A stretch of 64,000 nucleotides of DNA from Chelydra serpentina (taxonomy: Eukaryota; Chordata; Testudines; Chelydridae), in NCBI GenBank assembly GCA_037349315.1, contig JBAIAC010000023.1:37497501-37561500 (forward strand). The letters run 5' to 3'. A model generated the notes under the pieces. It was not told the DNA's origin. It was given only the letters and a program-made list of their open reading frames with translations, and ran no database searches. This document shows positions 11,794 through 22,165 of the stretch, piece after piece. Made by a program: the position numbers and the translations under genes. How positions within the stretch are numbered: position 1 is the first letter of the stretch; every line of letters starts with the position of its first letter.

Positions 11794-12159
11794 CAATACG
11801 TCTGTTAGTCTATAAGGTGCCACAGGACTCTTTGTCGCTTCTACAGATCCAGACTAACACGGCTACCCCTCTGATACTTTACATCAACATTGTTACCTTT
11901 ATCTACCAAACTTTTCATCTCATTTAAAAAAAAAAGATAAAGTTAGTTTGACAGGAACTATTTTCCATAAACTCACAATTATTGGTATTAATGATATAAC
12001 CCTCCTTTAAGTCTTGATTAATCGAGTCCTGTATCAGCCGCTCCATTATCTTGCACTGGATCAATGTCAAGTTGACAGGCATATAATTACTCAGGTCATC
12101 CATTTTATTTAGGGCGCCATTTGTTGTTGCCTTCTTTGGTGCTTTTTAAGGTGAGTAAG

Positions 12160-12585
12160 GCAGTGCTTTTGGCAGCTGCAGTCAAGTCCCAGCGGGCACC
12201 GAACTTAATGGTTATGTTGCTATGTACAGGAGCACTGTTCCTTCACTTAAGATACTCTAAAATGGACCAGAAGGGAAAGAGGCCTTATGTGGTATTGAAG
12301 GTATATGCCCTGTAAAGGCAATAAAGTCCTGAGCAGCAGCCAGGCCTGCTGTTTGTACATGATAATTGCAGCTTCCTGATGAGGTACCAATTCACTGCAG
12401 TTCTGAGGAAAGCCCTGTGCTACTGCGGTCTTGACTGGTGTAAATTTGGTACTCGATGTTGCTGCCCTGATTTTGAAACAATAACAGCTGCAGGGGCTTT
12501 TGGCCCCTGGAAGGTGCAGGCGATAGGGCGAAGTCAAGGTGTTACAAGACTTCTGTTTGCACTAAGGAAAAGGTGGGAAGGGTAA
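12160..12585 (+). pseudogene. Tyrosine recombinase fragment (DIRS-like)
   Basis: In one frame, interrupted by stops at 12313 and shortly after, the translation runs through LFLHLRYSKMDQKGKRP, then GLLFVHDN, then RYQFTAVLRKALCYCGLD and CKFGT, then VQAIGR. In the intact family the blocks read as box I around the Lys/Asp loop, the linker before the catalytic HxxR, and the IGRW block before the catalytic Tyr. The HSFRIG-type block is replaced by a cysteine-rich shifted segment, so the catalytic His and Arg are lost. The native enzyme integrates a circular cDNA without a target duplication. Confidence 0.65.
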
Positions 12586-12619
12586 GATGTAACTAACCTG
12601 ATGCATTTTTTGTTTTAGA

Positions 12620-13060
12620 GGGTATCCAGAGCGCACTCAATATCTGGATTTGTGGGCACTCTGTAGTGTATTGGGGGCCCCCCAGAGGCGGATCTCAGCT
12701 GGGCTTCAGGCTGAAGCTGTTTGCGAGCTGTGGTTCGACAGAGGAGGCATGCAGTGGGATCAGCTCATGCCCCTCCCGCACTCATTGGCAAATAACGCGG
12801 ACCCAGCTCAGTCGTGGTTATTCACCTTGGGGAGAGGGGTGCCGGAGGCTGCACAGAAGTTAATTTAAAGGGTAGAGTCCCAAGGGATGGTGGCTTGATG
12901 AGGCAATTATGCCTGGAAGTTAGGTTAGTATGGTCAGAAATGCTCACAAGATGGGTTTGGCAGGGAGCTGCAGACCGTTTGTGTGCACAAGAATCAGGAG
13001 GTCACCAGGATATTCCTGGAGACGGGTTTGGTGGTATAGCATAGGGATAGCTATTACAAT
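12620..13060 (+). pseudogene. SGNH-hydrolase-like module (DIRS-like)
   Basis: Translation jumps among three frames: WICGHSVVYW at about 12642-12675, then FDRGGMQWDQLMPLPHSLAN at about 12730-12790, then VIHLGE at about 12815 and VRLVWSEMLTRWVWQGAAD at about 12916-12975. The GHS near the start and the HLGE block look like SGNH blocks I and III. This hydrolase-like domain follows the recombinase in related vertebrate elements. At least two frameshifts make it a pseudogene. Just upstream, 12582-12618 looks like a very short intron (ggtaagatg ... ttgttttag). Confidence 0.55.
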
Positions 13061-13544
13061 CGCCTGAATTATTCAGGGATGGTTGTCAGATGGAGGTGCT
13101 GACATGTGGCTACAGAATGTGAGGGAATGGATTGGGCGGGTAGGTGGCGTGGTTGGTGGGGAGAGTTTCTAAGCTAGTCGCTGGCGTCCCCTGTAGCCAG
13201 GTTCCAGTGTGGTTAAAAAGATAAAATGAACAGTTCCCAGAGGTAAAACATATGGGAAGTTGCTGATGGGCCTTGGACTCAAGGGACAGGGTGATGGGTG
13301 GATAGTGCCCCTCCCCTGAGTTTAAATTTAATAAAAGTTGCAGCCTGCTGCTTAAAATCCATCCATGTACCTGTCCTCATTTCACCACTGTGTCCACATC
13401 ACTTCATTTTTCTTATTTTGACATTCTGATCATTTTGTGCTATCATCTTTGAATTGGAAAATAGTAACTTAAAATGGCAATGTTAAGCCCTTTTTCTTTA
13501 TAAGTTAAGTGGGTTTAACTTTTTATTTTAAGCCTGTTTTGTAT

Positions 13545-13632
13545 GTCTCTTACTATGTGTTTGTACAGTACCTAGCGCAATGGGGCTGTGATTGCAGCGG
13601 AAGATGCTAGGCATCGCTGGAATACAAATAAC
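13545..13632 (+). repeat. SINE/LINE tail fragment
   Basis: The stretch gtacagtacctagcgcaatg ... ggaatacaaataacaaatg is an isolated 3' tail. A second copy is at 48993-49065 (cacagtgcctagtacaatga ... caatacaaataaagaat). The order of motifs resembles MIR/L2-type tails. Confidence 0.5.
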
Positions 13633-14869
13633 AAATGAATATCATGATAATGGCCTTATTGCGACTCTTTGTTTGCATTCAGCTAATACTTTGATATCAA
13701 GTTTGACCTAAGGGGTGTTTTCTGGATACTGTATGTTTTGGTTTTTTTCTGGATAGTGCCTGAGTTGCATGTAAACCAAGTCCAGTATAAATCCGTTGAT
13801 GTAGTTTTTAATCAACACAGACCTCTGACACATTTTGCCTAGAGAGGCAGTTGTCACAGTTATTCAAGGTACTCTCTGAAAAATGAGTAGGTAAAAATGG
13901 CAGGACCTTCCTTAGCTGATCTGTTCCTTTTGTATTCAGAATCATAACTGCTCATTTTAGTGTGTAAAATAAGGTTTGTTAGCCTTGCAGGAGCCGAAAC
14001 AGCTACAAGGGAGTGAGCTGAATTCTTTCTTCTTGTGCATAATAAGCACAATTGTTTAATGAGCCACTTAGATCAGTGCAAGCCCACTGTTGTGCAACTG
14101 CCACACAGATTGTAATCTGAAGACAATAGTGATGCTGCACAGGTGTCACGGAAGGTCTTATTTGGCATACATCCATATTACCTGTGATGTTCTGTCCAGC
14201 ATCTGTTTGTAGTGACAAAGGTGAACTCCAAGCAAAAGTGGTCTCTCTACTTCACCAATAGTTGCTGAATGCTCACACAAACCTGGCCAAAAGGGTTATT
14301 TCAGTATATTAAAAACAATCACTTTTAAGTACAAATATTCTTTTTTAGGCCCTGTTAGGTCTAGACCTATTTTTTTTTTCAGGTCTTGCTGCTACATGGC
14401 CAAGATATTCCAGAATTGATGATGTTGGGACTAACTCATAGAATTTGGAGCTGGTCCTAGAGGATCAGTTAATAATACTAATAGTCTCCTTTTTCTGTCT
14501 GTGGTTTGCTTTTCAATTGTATTTTAAAAGTTTTCATTATTGCTATAAACTATATATTTGAAAAAATGAGACATATCTCCGATACTAGGAGACTGACTTA
14601 AGTCTGCTGAAGAGCCCTGCATTCTTTCCAGTAGTGTTTTCTGTTAAGTTAGCGGTAACTGAATGAGGCATTCTGCAGTATGACTGCTCCAGAGCTGCCA
14701 GGAGATGCCTTTGATGAACCTAAAAATACAAGCATGTGTGGGTTTTTTTTTTTTTTTAAGGTAGGTTTGTACTTTGGGTTGACTGCTTAGCCTCAGCCCG
14801 TTTAGCAAGGGAGTGGGTTGCTGTCTACACATCTTCGTCTATTTATTGGGGCAACTCACCATATATTGG

Positions 14870-15051
14870 CGGGGGAGGAGGGATAGCTCAGTGGTTTGAG
14901 CATTGGCCTGCTAAACCCAGGGTTGTGAGTTCAATCCTTGAGGGGGCCATTTAGGGATCTGGGGCAAAAATTGGGGATTGGTCCTGCCTTGAGCATCAGG
15001 TTGGACTAGATGACCTCCTAAGGTCCCTTCCAACCCTGATATTCTATGATT
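14870..15051 (+). mobile_element. tRNA-derived turtle SINE
   Basis: The head looks like a tRNA gene: an A-box-like tagctcagtgg at 14884-14894 and a B-box-like gagttcaatcc at 14927-14937, the internal RNA polymerase III promoter. The body continues to a tail with gacctcctaaggtccctt and ends aaccctgatattctatgatt, which is the 3' end of a CR1 LINE and explains mobilisation by CR1 machinery. This is the layout of the tortoise polIII/Cry-type SINEs. The copy is full length (about 182 bp) and well preserved. Confidence 0.88.
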
Positions 15052-15261
15052 GTTGAGGTTAACATATTTTTGTTTATCATTTTCCTGTAGTTACCTTTAT
15101 CTAGCTGTTCATGTACTGTGCAGTATTTGAAACAACTCATTGATGTAAACTATTTAAATTGTCTGCAGTGATTCTGAAAGGCTTATTGGAGTCTTTATGG
15201 ATTCCCTTAAGGTTCGCTATGATTTACTTTCTTAAGCACCACTATCGTGGACCCCTGTGCT

Positions 15262-15372
15262 ATGTGGAATTCCATTCTGTCAGGGGACAGTACTTGGTCC
15301 TGCTAGTGAAGGCAGGGGACTGGACTTGATGACCTTTCAGGTCATTCCAGTTCTAGGAGATTGGCATATCTC
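15262..15372 (+). mobile_element. CR1 LINE 3' end
   Basis: The stretch ggactggacttgatgacctt, then aggtcattccagttctagg, then gagattggcatatctcc is a CR1 3' terminal sequence of a different subfamily from that at 9764. Only the tail is present. Confidence 0.7.
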
Positions 15373-15373
15373 C

Positions 15374-15408
15374 ATTTATTTATTTATTTATTGATTGATT
15401 GATTGATT
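15374..15408. repeat. Simple repeat (TTTA)n/(TTGA)n
   Basis: About five units of attt followed by four units of gatt abut the CR1 tail at 15262-15372. They may have grown from the LINE's terminal microsatellite. Confidence 0.8.
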
Positions 15409-15409
15409 C

Positions 15410-18400
15410 CAAGGCCAGGCCAGCGGGTCCTGACGCAAGACTGGGGCCTTGAGCTGATCTGCATATTATTTAAGGAGCCGAAACAGATACTAACAGAGAC
15501 AAAAAGGTGTTGATTTTGTGCTTTGTCAACTAAAATTTTGAATGTCTAAATATATAACAATTATTTTAAATAACTTACTGCAGTTGAAAGTACAATGTTG
15601 TTACTATATTATCACGCATTGCCACCGTCTTTATAATCATCATTCATTAACCGCAGGAATATAGCTTGAATGACGTGCTACTATAGTAAGTATCCTGAAT
15701 AGGTAGCAAATGTTAATTTTGGACAGTTGAGAGTAATGATCATAGCTGACTTCAGAAATATGCATATTAAGGGTGGAGAAAATGTTGGCAGATTAGTCTT
15801 GCATTCCAATAAATACATGCATCTCTAATTTACTTACTTATGATAGATAAATTAGATTATATCACATGTTCCCAACCTTTCCAAGGTAATAGTAAGGGTG
15901 CTGGCTTGAAAGTGCAAGCTTCTAGTATCATGACCATTTTAATTTCATTATTTTTCATCATAAACCATAAGCCAGACCCTCAGCTGGTGTAAATCAGTAT
16001 AACGCTACTGATGTACATGAGCAGAGGATCTACGTGTATTTCTTTAAAACCACTGTTGAAGCGCCTTCATCTCTGAATGTCCCGTTACAAAAGACTACAC
16101 GTCCAACTTCCCTTTTATTCTTTTCTAATATGCTGTGGTACTGCATTCCTAAATGGCTCTCAAGGATAGTCCATTTTTGTGCTACAGATACATACAGTAC
16201 CTCTAATTGCAACCACTCCACCAGTCTTGGAATGTCAGTAAATACAATCAAGTGCTTTCTTTTCCTTTACACTTTAAAATTTAGTGGGTTTTCATTCTCC
16301 CCCCACCCCCTCTGCTTGGATTTCTTTCCAGTGGTTCCCCTCCCCCTCTTTAGTTTACAGGCTTCTCCAGAGCTTTTTCTGTACTGATTGCAGGAACACC
16401 CACCTTTCTTTGGTTTTAGTAGAGCCTTTCATGCTCTTTTCTCTGAACCAGCCCTCTAACCAGATATTTAGGCCAATTATTCTGTTCAGTTTCATTATTC
16501 TGCTCCCACAACTACAGTAATAGCCCACTTGAAAGATCACTTGGCTTCTTTCACTGTTGAGCCTGCTTGCTAGTTCCCAGAAAGGCATGTTCACATCCTC
16601 TGATCTCCTGTTTCTTCCCCCCCCCCCCGCCCTTAAGCTCTATTTAAATAAATAAATAAAATAAATGCGCCAACCACCACCAAATGAGGGGTAAAAAAAT
16701 CCCAGGTATCAAACGTACCCTTTGAGAATGGGAAATTCCAACACTCGGTTATCAATAGACACTGCAGCTCTAATATAATTAGTCATCAAATTATCCACAA
16801 CAGAATTATAAATAATCAAGCGGAGATCCTTGGCATAAGAATTGCCAGGCCCGTGTTTTGAGTCAGATACAAAATGAACTTCCCCTCTCACAGCCCCAGC
16901 ACCTTTGCTTCCATTTTGTCCACCAATTTTCTAACAACACTGGCTTCCATCTTAAAAATTATATTCCTTTAGATTCCAACATTCATATCCTCCATTTTAT
17001 CATGTATTTAATTACCCATTTATGTATGATATTGTTCCAACACACAGATAGAAGCAAAATCTTTGGAGTAAACTATAAAGCCAGATTTTAGCGGGAGCAG
17101 GATTTGTCTATAAATAAATAATTAATTAAAATCTAACCATATCCTCTTGGAATGCCCAATTTCATGGGTAACGTACTCCCTATATTCTTACATATCCTGG
17201 TCTGATAGCAATGTCCTTCTTTTTCTTTGACTGTTTACCCACAATCTGCATTGGGACAATCACCCCTTTAAATCTGTGTTTGAAATTCTTTCCCAGGTGC
17301 GCTGAATGCTCTGTATTTCCTTAAAGAGCTACTATACTCACCATCAGTAAAGAGCTTTTGTTTCGTATATTGGTGTTCTTGGAAGTGCCATTTGGTCAGT
17401 CAAAAGGTAGAAAAATTCTTCCCAGCCTATGCAGAGACAGGTGACTGATGTTATATTTATGCATACTTGTGTCTAGCACAGTTTTCCTGCATGATGTGAG
17501 GAACTGTGCTAATAAAACAGAGCTATAGGCAATCCTATGTAGTCTACAGCATGGTTTTATTAACAAGGCTATCAGGGGAGAGGGGAAATTCTTTGCACAC
17601 TACTCAAGGGAACTATGCTAGAAAGGTGCTGTCAATAATAATGTTTAAAGGTGGTGGTTTAAATAGTATCATGATTCCTACCATACTTTGGTCATACCCT
17701 ACAGCTGGATAAGGGACAGAGGCTTTCACTGCAGTCTCAGCAGATGGGAAATTTGATACAAATGATGTTTTCAGGAGGTTTGAACCCCATTATTGGTTAG
17801 CTTAAGAATATAACATTTAGTTTCAACTCCAGACATTTATCTGAGTAATTGTGTAGTTTTTCTCCACATATGCCCCCATTTTGAGTCTCTGCTCCCACAA
17901 AACAGAAAATGTGTGTACTCTGGAAAACAAACTGTTGAGGATCTGAATGTCAAAAAGTCTGACTTTTCCATTTTGTCCGGTCTCCATCTATATTATTCAT
18001 GGATTTATATGTCCATCACCATTGTATTCGAGTACACACCCTCTTCTCGCAGATTACGTCCTATTGAAATAGGAGAGGTGAAGATATGCAGGGATATTTA
18101 GTATTTGGAGGACCTGTACCATGAGATGAGAATTTTAAGGCTGCACTTCACCTACTTTTTCTTAAGAATTCGTTTGTGGTATATGTGGATTCCATTAACA
18201 TTTTTAGTACTGTTTTTATCAGAGATGAAAATTGAACATTGTTATTGAATAATAGAGTAATCTGTTGAACAAATTTGCATGTAACTTGTGTGCATCTGTC
18301 TCATCTTGTATAATTTTTCTCTTTCTTAATGAATAAGTGTATGTTACACTTTGTAATGAAAACATCTTGAGCATCTTGATGTGTGCAGGGATATTTTTCT

Positions 18401-19286
18401 CCAGGTATAATGCAAAAGTGCCCACCTACTTGTAAAGGAAAAAACATCCTCAATCTAATGACTCAGAAGCGTAAGTTCATGTGGAAAACTTCACATGTGC
18501 AGACAATATTTATATATAACATTTAAAATAGTCAGGAATTTCCTTTAAGAGGTTCCTTAATTTGTTTCAGCTTTACAAAAGGATTTCATTGTTGGTCCTT
18601 TCAAAGACCAATACTGCAAGCCTTCAGCCATATAAAATTGTATCAGTGACAATATTGGTGTTACTTAATGAAGGACCGACCACGTCTAGTAAGAATTGTA
18701 TGTGGTTGGCTGTGCTGAGATGGAGCTCGCTCACAGTCTACTTCCTAATGGACAGCTGTCCACAATTTTGATTCTGTGCCACTCCAATTGCCTTTCTTGT
18801 CAGCTGTCTCAGCAGAGAGGTTAATGATTAAATGGGCCATAAGGAAAGAACCTTCTTGTCACTTTTATCACCTCTCAAGGGCATGGATAAATTACATACC
18901 CAGGAGTGTATGAAGTGAGATTGCATTGTTAGTGCCTTGTAGTGCATTGTAGTGTTGCACCAATTCAGAAGGAAAATAGGACTTCTCTTTTCCAGGACTA
19001 TCAGTCCAGCACCTTTCCCAGCCACTCAAACGCGTTTAAAGAAAATCATGAGAATTCTGAATTTCTTTAATTGTTCTCATGAAGACAGTCATACCGTGAA
19101 AAGGTTTTCTATAATAAAGAGGCTGTCATTAATTGGATATGACAAACCATTTCGGCTTTCAGAAGGAAAAAAATGCCTGTTTATTTTTAGTGATTGAATG
19201 ACCTAGAAAATATGATGTAGTCTATGCTTGTGCTTTTGGTTAAGTACCAAATAGATCCCTATTCCTTTTTTACATACTGAGCTTTT
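15410..19286. other. Long repeat-poor stretch
   Basis: I recognise only a C-run at 16617-16628 and an aaat-type simple repeat at 16641-16666. Minus-strand frames at 16030-16251 and 16709-16891 are open but match no family I know. No splice-flanked exon could be supported. Confidence 0.4.
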
Positions 19287-19372
19287 CATCTGTATATCTC
19301 AGAGAATTTTACAAAGGTGGCAAGTGTAAACCCCCATTTCTATATAATGGGGAAATTCAGGTATAATGAAGG
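19287..19372 (-). mobile_element. MIR-like fragment (antisense)
   Basis: The order atctcagagaattttacaaa, then cccccatttctatataatgg, then ggggaaattcag is the central part of the antisense MIR-like pattern. Short and diverged. Confidence 0.45.
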
Positions 19373-20190
19373 CTGGTGATGTTTTTAAGGTAAGCACTGA
19401 AGCAGTAGCAGAGGTTGGAATAGACTCCAGGTTTTATGACTAGTACGATGCCAGTGGTCCACAGTACCCCAATACATACAAGTTTTCTTAAATGTGATTA
19501 AATGCAATTTACATGAGTGAGAATTTTCAGTCATGAATCCAAAATACCTTAGTATTTTTCCAGTATAGTCAGATTTGCACCCGTCCAACCTCCAAACTTT
19601 CATACCTAAATTTGCACCCAAGTTTTGGTGCAATTACTTCTAGGCACTTGCTACTGCACAAGTAAAATCTCACTGTGTAGGTATGAAAACTCATTTGCTT
19701 GTGCAAATTTTGTAGTTACATCCATAACTGAGTTTTTGCGCTTGCAAAAGCAGTTGCCAAAAATGTTTAAATAATACAGGAGCCCAAAATTTAGACATGG
19801 AAGCCTGGGATCTGGGTTGAGACATGTTAACATTTGATCCCTAGTCTTTTACTATAGTCCGATTTCCCCTATTACATCATACTAGTTTTTGTCGTTCCCA
19901 TTAATTCCTCTTATTCCTCAAAGTACATTACCTAAGGATGAATAACTTGTCTACCAACAAAGGAGGAAATACAGTGAACTACCCTTCCCCCACAAAAAGG
20001 TTCACTATTTCTTTAACATTTAGGAACCAGCCACTTAAACAGATGAGCAACCCTATGCAATCTTTCATTTAATAACCTTTGAATAGAACATCATAAGAGA
20101 TTTATTTGAGTAGGAAGAGTTTATTTTCGGTAAGATGATAAATATTCCTCATCTTAGGTGACTAAGAAATAGGTGGCTGATAAAATTAGA

Positions 20191-20732
20191 CGTGACAAAG
20201 AGTCCTGTGGCACCTTATAGACTAACAGCCTGTGACAAAGTTCCTCCTCTACCTCGGTGGGTCCTGCGCTTATTGGCGGATTCTGCTTGCCTCAGAGATC
20301 TTCCCCTCTAGTAGAATCCACAGTCCAGGTTAACTCCTCCTGTGTCTGATCAGGAGTTGGGAGTTTTGGGGGGAACCCGGGCCCACCCTCTACTCCGGGT
20401 TCCAGCCCAGGGCCCTGTGGATTGCAGCTGTTTAGAGTGCCTCCTGGAACAACTGCACGACAGCTACAACTCCCTGGGCTACTTCCCCATAGACTCCGCC
20501 CAACATCTTCTTTATCCTCACCACAGGATCTTCCAGCAGTACGCCCTCTTACTCTCAGCTCCTAGTGCCTCTTGCTCCCAGCTCCTCACATGCAACCTCC
20601 TCACACAGCTCCTTTCCTATAGCCCTCTGGCCTTGCCCCATCACAAGCCGTATTGGAGCATAAGCTTTCGTGGGTGAATACCCACTTCGTTGGATGCATG
20701 CCAGACTAACACGGCTACCCCTCTGATACTTG
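20191..20732. mobile_element. Penelope-type arm split by an LTR
   Basis: The left part (20191-20230, tgacaaagagtcctgtggca ... gactaacagcc) and right part (20646-20732, agccgtattggagcataagc ... ctctgatact) are the terminal arm seen at 11105-11229, followed by an inverted copy of its outer end (agactaacacggctacccct). No endonuclease is present. A solo LTR (20231-20645) sits in the middle. The minus strand at 20656-20693 carries a degenerate hammerhead-like segment. Confidence 0.8.
20231..20645 (-). mobile_element. Solo LTR with 4-bp target duplication
   Basis: The 415-bp segment begins tgtgacaaag and ends ccccatcaca, the TG...CA ends of an LTR, and is bounded by agcc at 20227-20230 and 20646-20649. 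On the minus strand it begins tgtgatgggg, as the LTR at 23046-23771 does. The two also share gggttccagcccag and the neighbouring text. Recombination between two LTRs probably removed the internal genes. The open frame at 20342-20677 is not a gene. Confidence 0.82.
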
Positions 20733-21759
20733 ATCAAATTAGAGTACACATTCCTACAACAGATCTTTGTGATGGCTCCTACTTTCTAGTTTTCCAAAGC
20801 TACAAAGGGAACTGTTTTTCTAAGCTGCTGCTTACCTTGAAAAACTGAATGTAAAGGAGAGAGAGAGAGAGCTCCAAGAATACAGCAAGTACCATCTTTA
20901 CTGAAGTAGCCCAAAGAGAATGGGGAAAAGTCATCCCAGAGATATTCAAAAAACTTTATTTTCTGTCAGTCTCCTTGTTGTAGACAGGGGCCCCTTGCCT
21001 TTGGTTACTAATGCACATACAACTTCCAACCCCTCTGTGAAAGTTTTATTTTAGGTAATTGAAAAAAATGCTTTTTACAAATCCCACTCTAATGTCACCA
21101 GATCTAATGCCTATTCCTGACCCTTGAAATTCTCATGCAGGGAGAATGTCTTTCTGTGCAAAAAGAGCCTCTTTTATGATTTGGGAACCTACTGTAAATC
21201 AAAGGCTTGCTTTTCTTAAGAGTAAAACAGGAGTAGTTGAAGCCTTATAAGCAAGGATAAGAAAAGCACTTGCCTCAGGTACCCAGGAATTTTTTAAATG
21301 ATTGATCTGGAAGCCAGTTATGTTCATTATTTGCTGTTCAAGACATAAAACAAAAGTCTTCAAGGTACCATATAAACCCCCAAAGCCTTTGAATTCAGTT
21401 TTACATGAAAATTGTTCAAAAATGGTACTATATCAGGGCAGAAATTAGACCTGAGCAATGGCTGAAACGCCACCATAAATATCACTATAAAAAAGTGAAT
21501 TACCTTAGCAATATGTGCCCCAAGCAATGCTTGGAGCTTACAGTGACTGCCCTTTTTGTAAGAAATGATTTTGTTGCTGTGTGTACATAGCACATTACAT
21601 GTTAGCATGAAAGATTAAAATACTGAGGTCAGGAACCTTGGAGGCATATTAGTTTATGAATTAACAGTACAGGTTAAAAATAAACAGTTGCTAATTATAT
21701 ACCAAACTTTGTTTGCTGCATTCTTTTTATGAATCTACAAATGTAAAACAGAATGATAT
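20733..21759. other. Repeat-poor stretch
   Basis: There is a short (ga)n run near 20858-20870; nothing else is recognised. Antisense and sense frames around 21360-21608 overlap each other and look incidental. Confidence 0.4.
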
Positions 21760-22165
21760 CAAATGTTTTCCTCAAATGCAGTTATGATCCAGAAAAGTGA
21801 AATGAAATTAATAGGCAGCAAGTTTAAACAAAAGGAAGTATTTTTTCACACAATGCACAGTCAGTCTGTGGAACTCTTTGCTGGAGGATGTTGTGAAGGC
21901 CAAGATTATATAACAGGATTCAAAAAAGAACTACATAAGTTCATGGAGGATAGCTCCATCAATGGCTATTAGGAAGGATGAGCAGGGATGGTGTCCCTAG
22001 CCTCTGTTTCCCAGAAGCTGGGAATGGGCGACGGGATGGATCACTTGATGATTACCTGTTCTGTTCATTCCCTCTGGGGCACCTGGCATAGGCCACTGTC
22101 AGAAGACCAGATACTGGGCTAGATGGACCTTTGGTCTGACCCAGTATGGCTGTTCTTATGTTAAA
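21760..22165 (+). mobile_element. CR1 LINE 3' portion
   Basis: The frame at 21763-21972 translates through SVELFAGGCCEG and ITGFKKELHKFMEDSSINGY, the very C-terminal part of CR1 ORF2. Then comes a 3' untranslated part with agctgggaatgggcgacggg, gcacctggcataggccactg and a tail ggtctgacccagtatggctg followed by ttcttatgtt. The subfamily differs from the CR1s at 9764 and 35575. No RT core remains. Confidence 0.85.

Larger units (their letters stand above)
11105..11878 (+). mobile_element. Penelope-like element with inverted arms
   Basis: The left arm (11105-11229) contains ggggtagccgtgttagcctg, aaagagtcctgtggcacc and agcataagctttcgtggg. The right arm (about 11751-11878) is the same sequence inverted, ending gtgttagtct-type reverse complement and ctctgatact. 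Between them lies a fragment of a GIY-YIG endonuclease (11231-11700). GIY-YIG plus terminal repeat arms is the hallmark of Penelope-like retroelements. The RT region is absent, so this is a 5'-truncated insertion with an inverted duplicate of the terminal repeat. It sits inside the antisense CR1, whose RT sequence resumes on both sides. Confidence 0.85.
9764..12150 (-). mobile_element. Antisense CR1 LINE, 5'-truncated and twice interrupted
   Basis: The 3' end is at 9764 (reverse complement of the ...tctatgattct type tail). The 3' untranslated part is 9764-9800 plus 10267-10360, and ORF2 runs toward higher coordinates on the minus strand. Minus-strand translation gives RT-like blocks in the correct order: a segment resembling NYRPVSL at about 12060-12090, a CQTNFI block near 11960, NNEEDWSLIQSNLYW at about 11040-11080, and the C-terminal block at 10359-10935. 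A hAT element (9809-10258) and a Penelope-like element (about 11105-11878) interrupt it. Without them about 1.15 kb of CR1 remains. Stops and frameshifts show that it is dead. Confidence 0.8.
12121..13400 (+). mobile_element. Broken DIRS-like tyrosine-recombinase retroelement
   Basis: Coding remnants in this order on the plus strand are a tyrosine recombinase C-terminal part (about 12160-12585) and an SGNH-hydrolase-like part (about 12620-13060). They are followed by about 340 bp of noncoding tail containing ttaataaaag at about 13328. Recombinase plus SGNH-like module is an arrangement I associate with DIRS-like retroelements of vertebrates. No RT, RNase H or inverted terminal repeat is visible, so this is a 3' portion. 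Family assignment is by recognition only. Confidence 0.6.

Noticed and set aside
14870..14945. tRNA gene
   Set aside because: A- and B-box-like motifs are present but no cloverleaf is evident and the body continues into a CR1-like tail, so it is a SINE.
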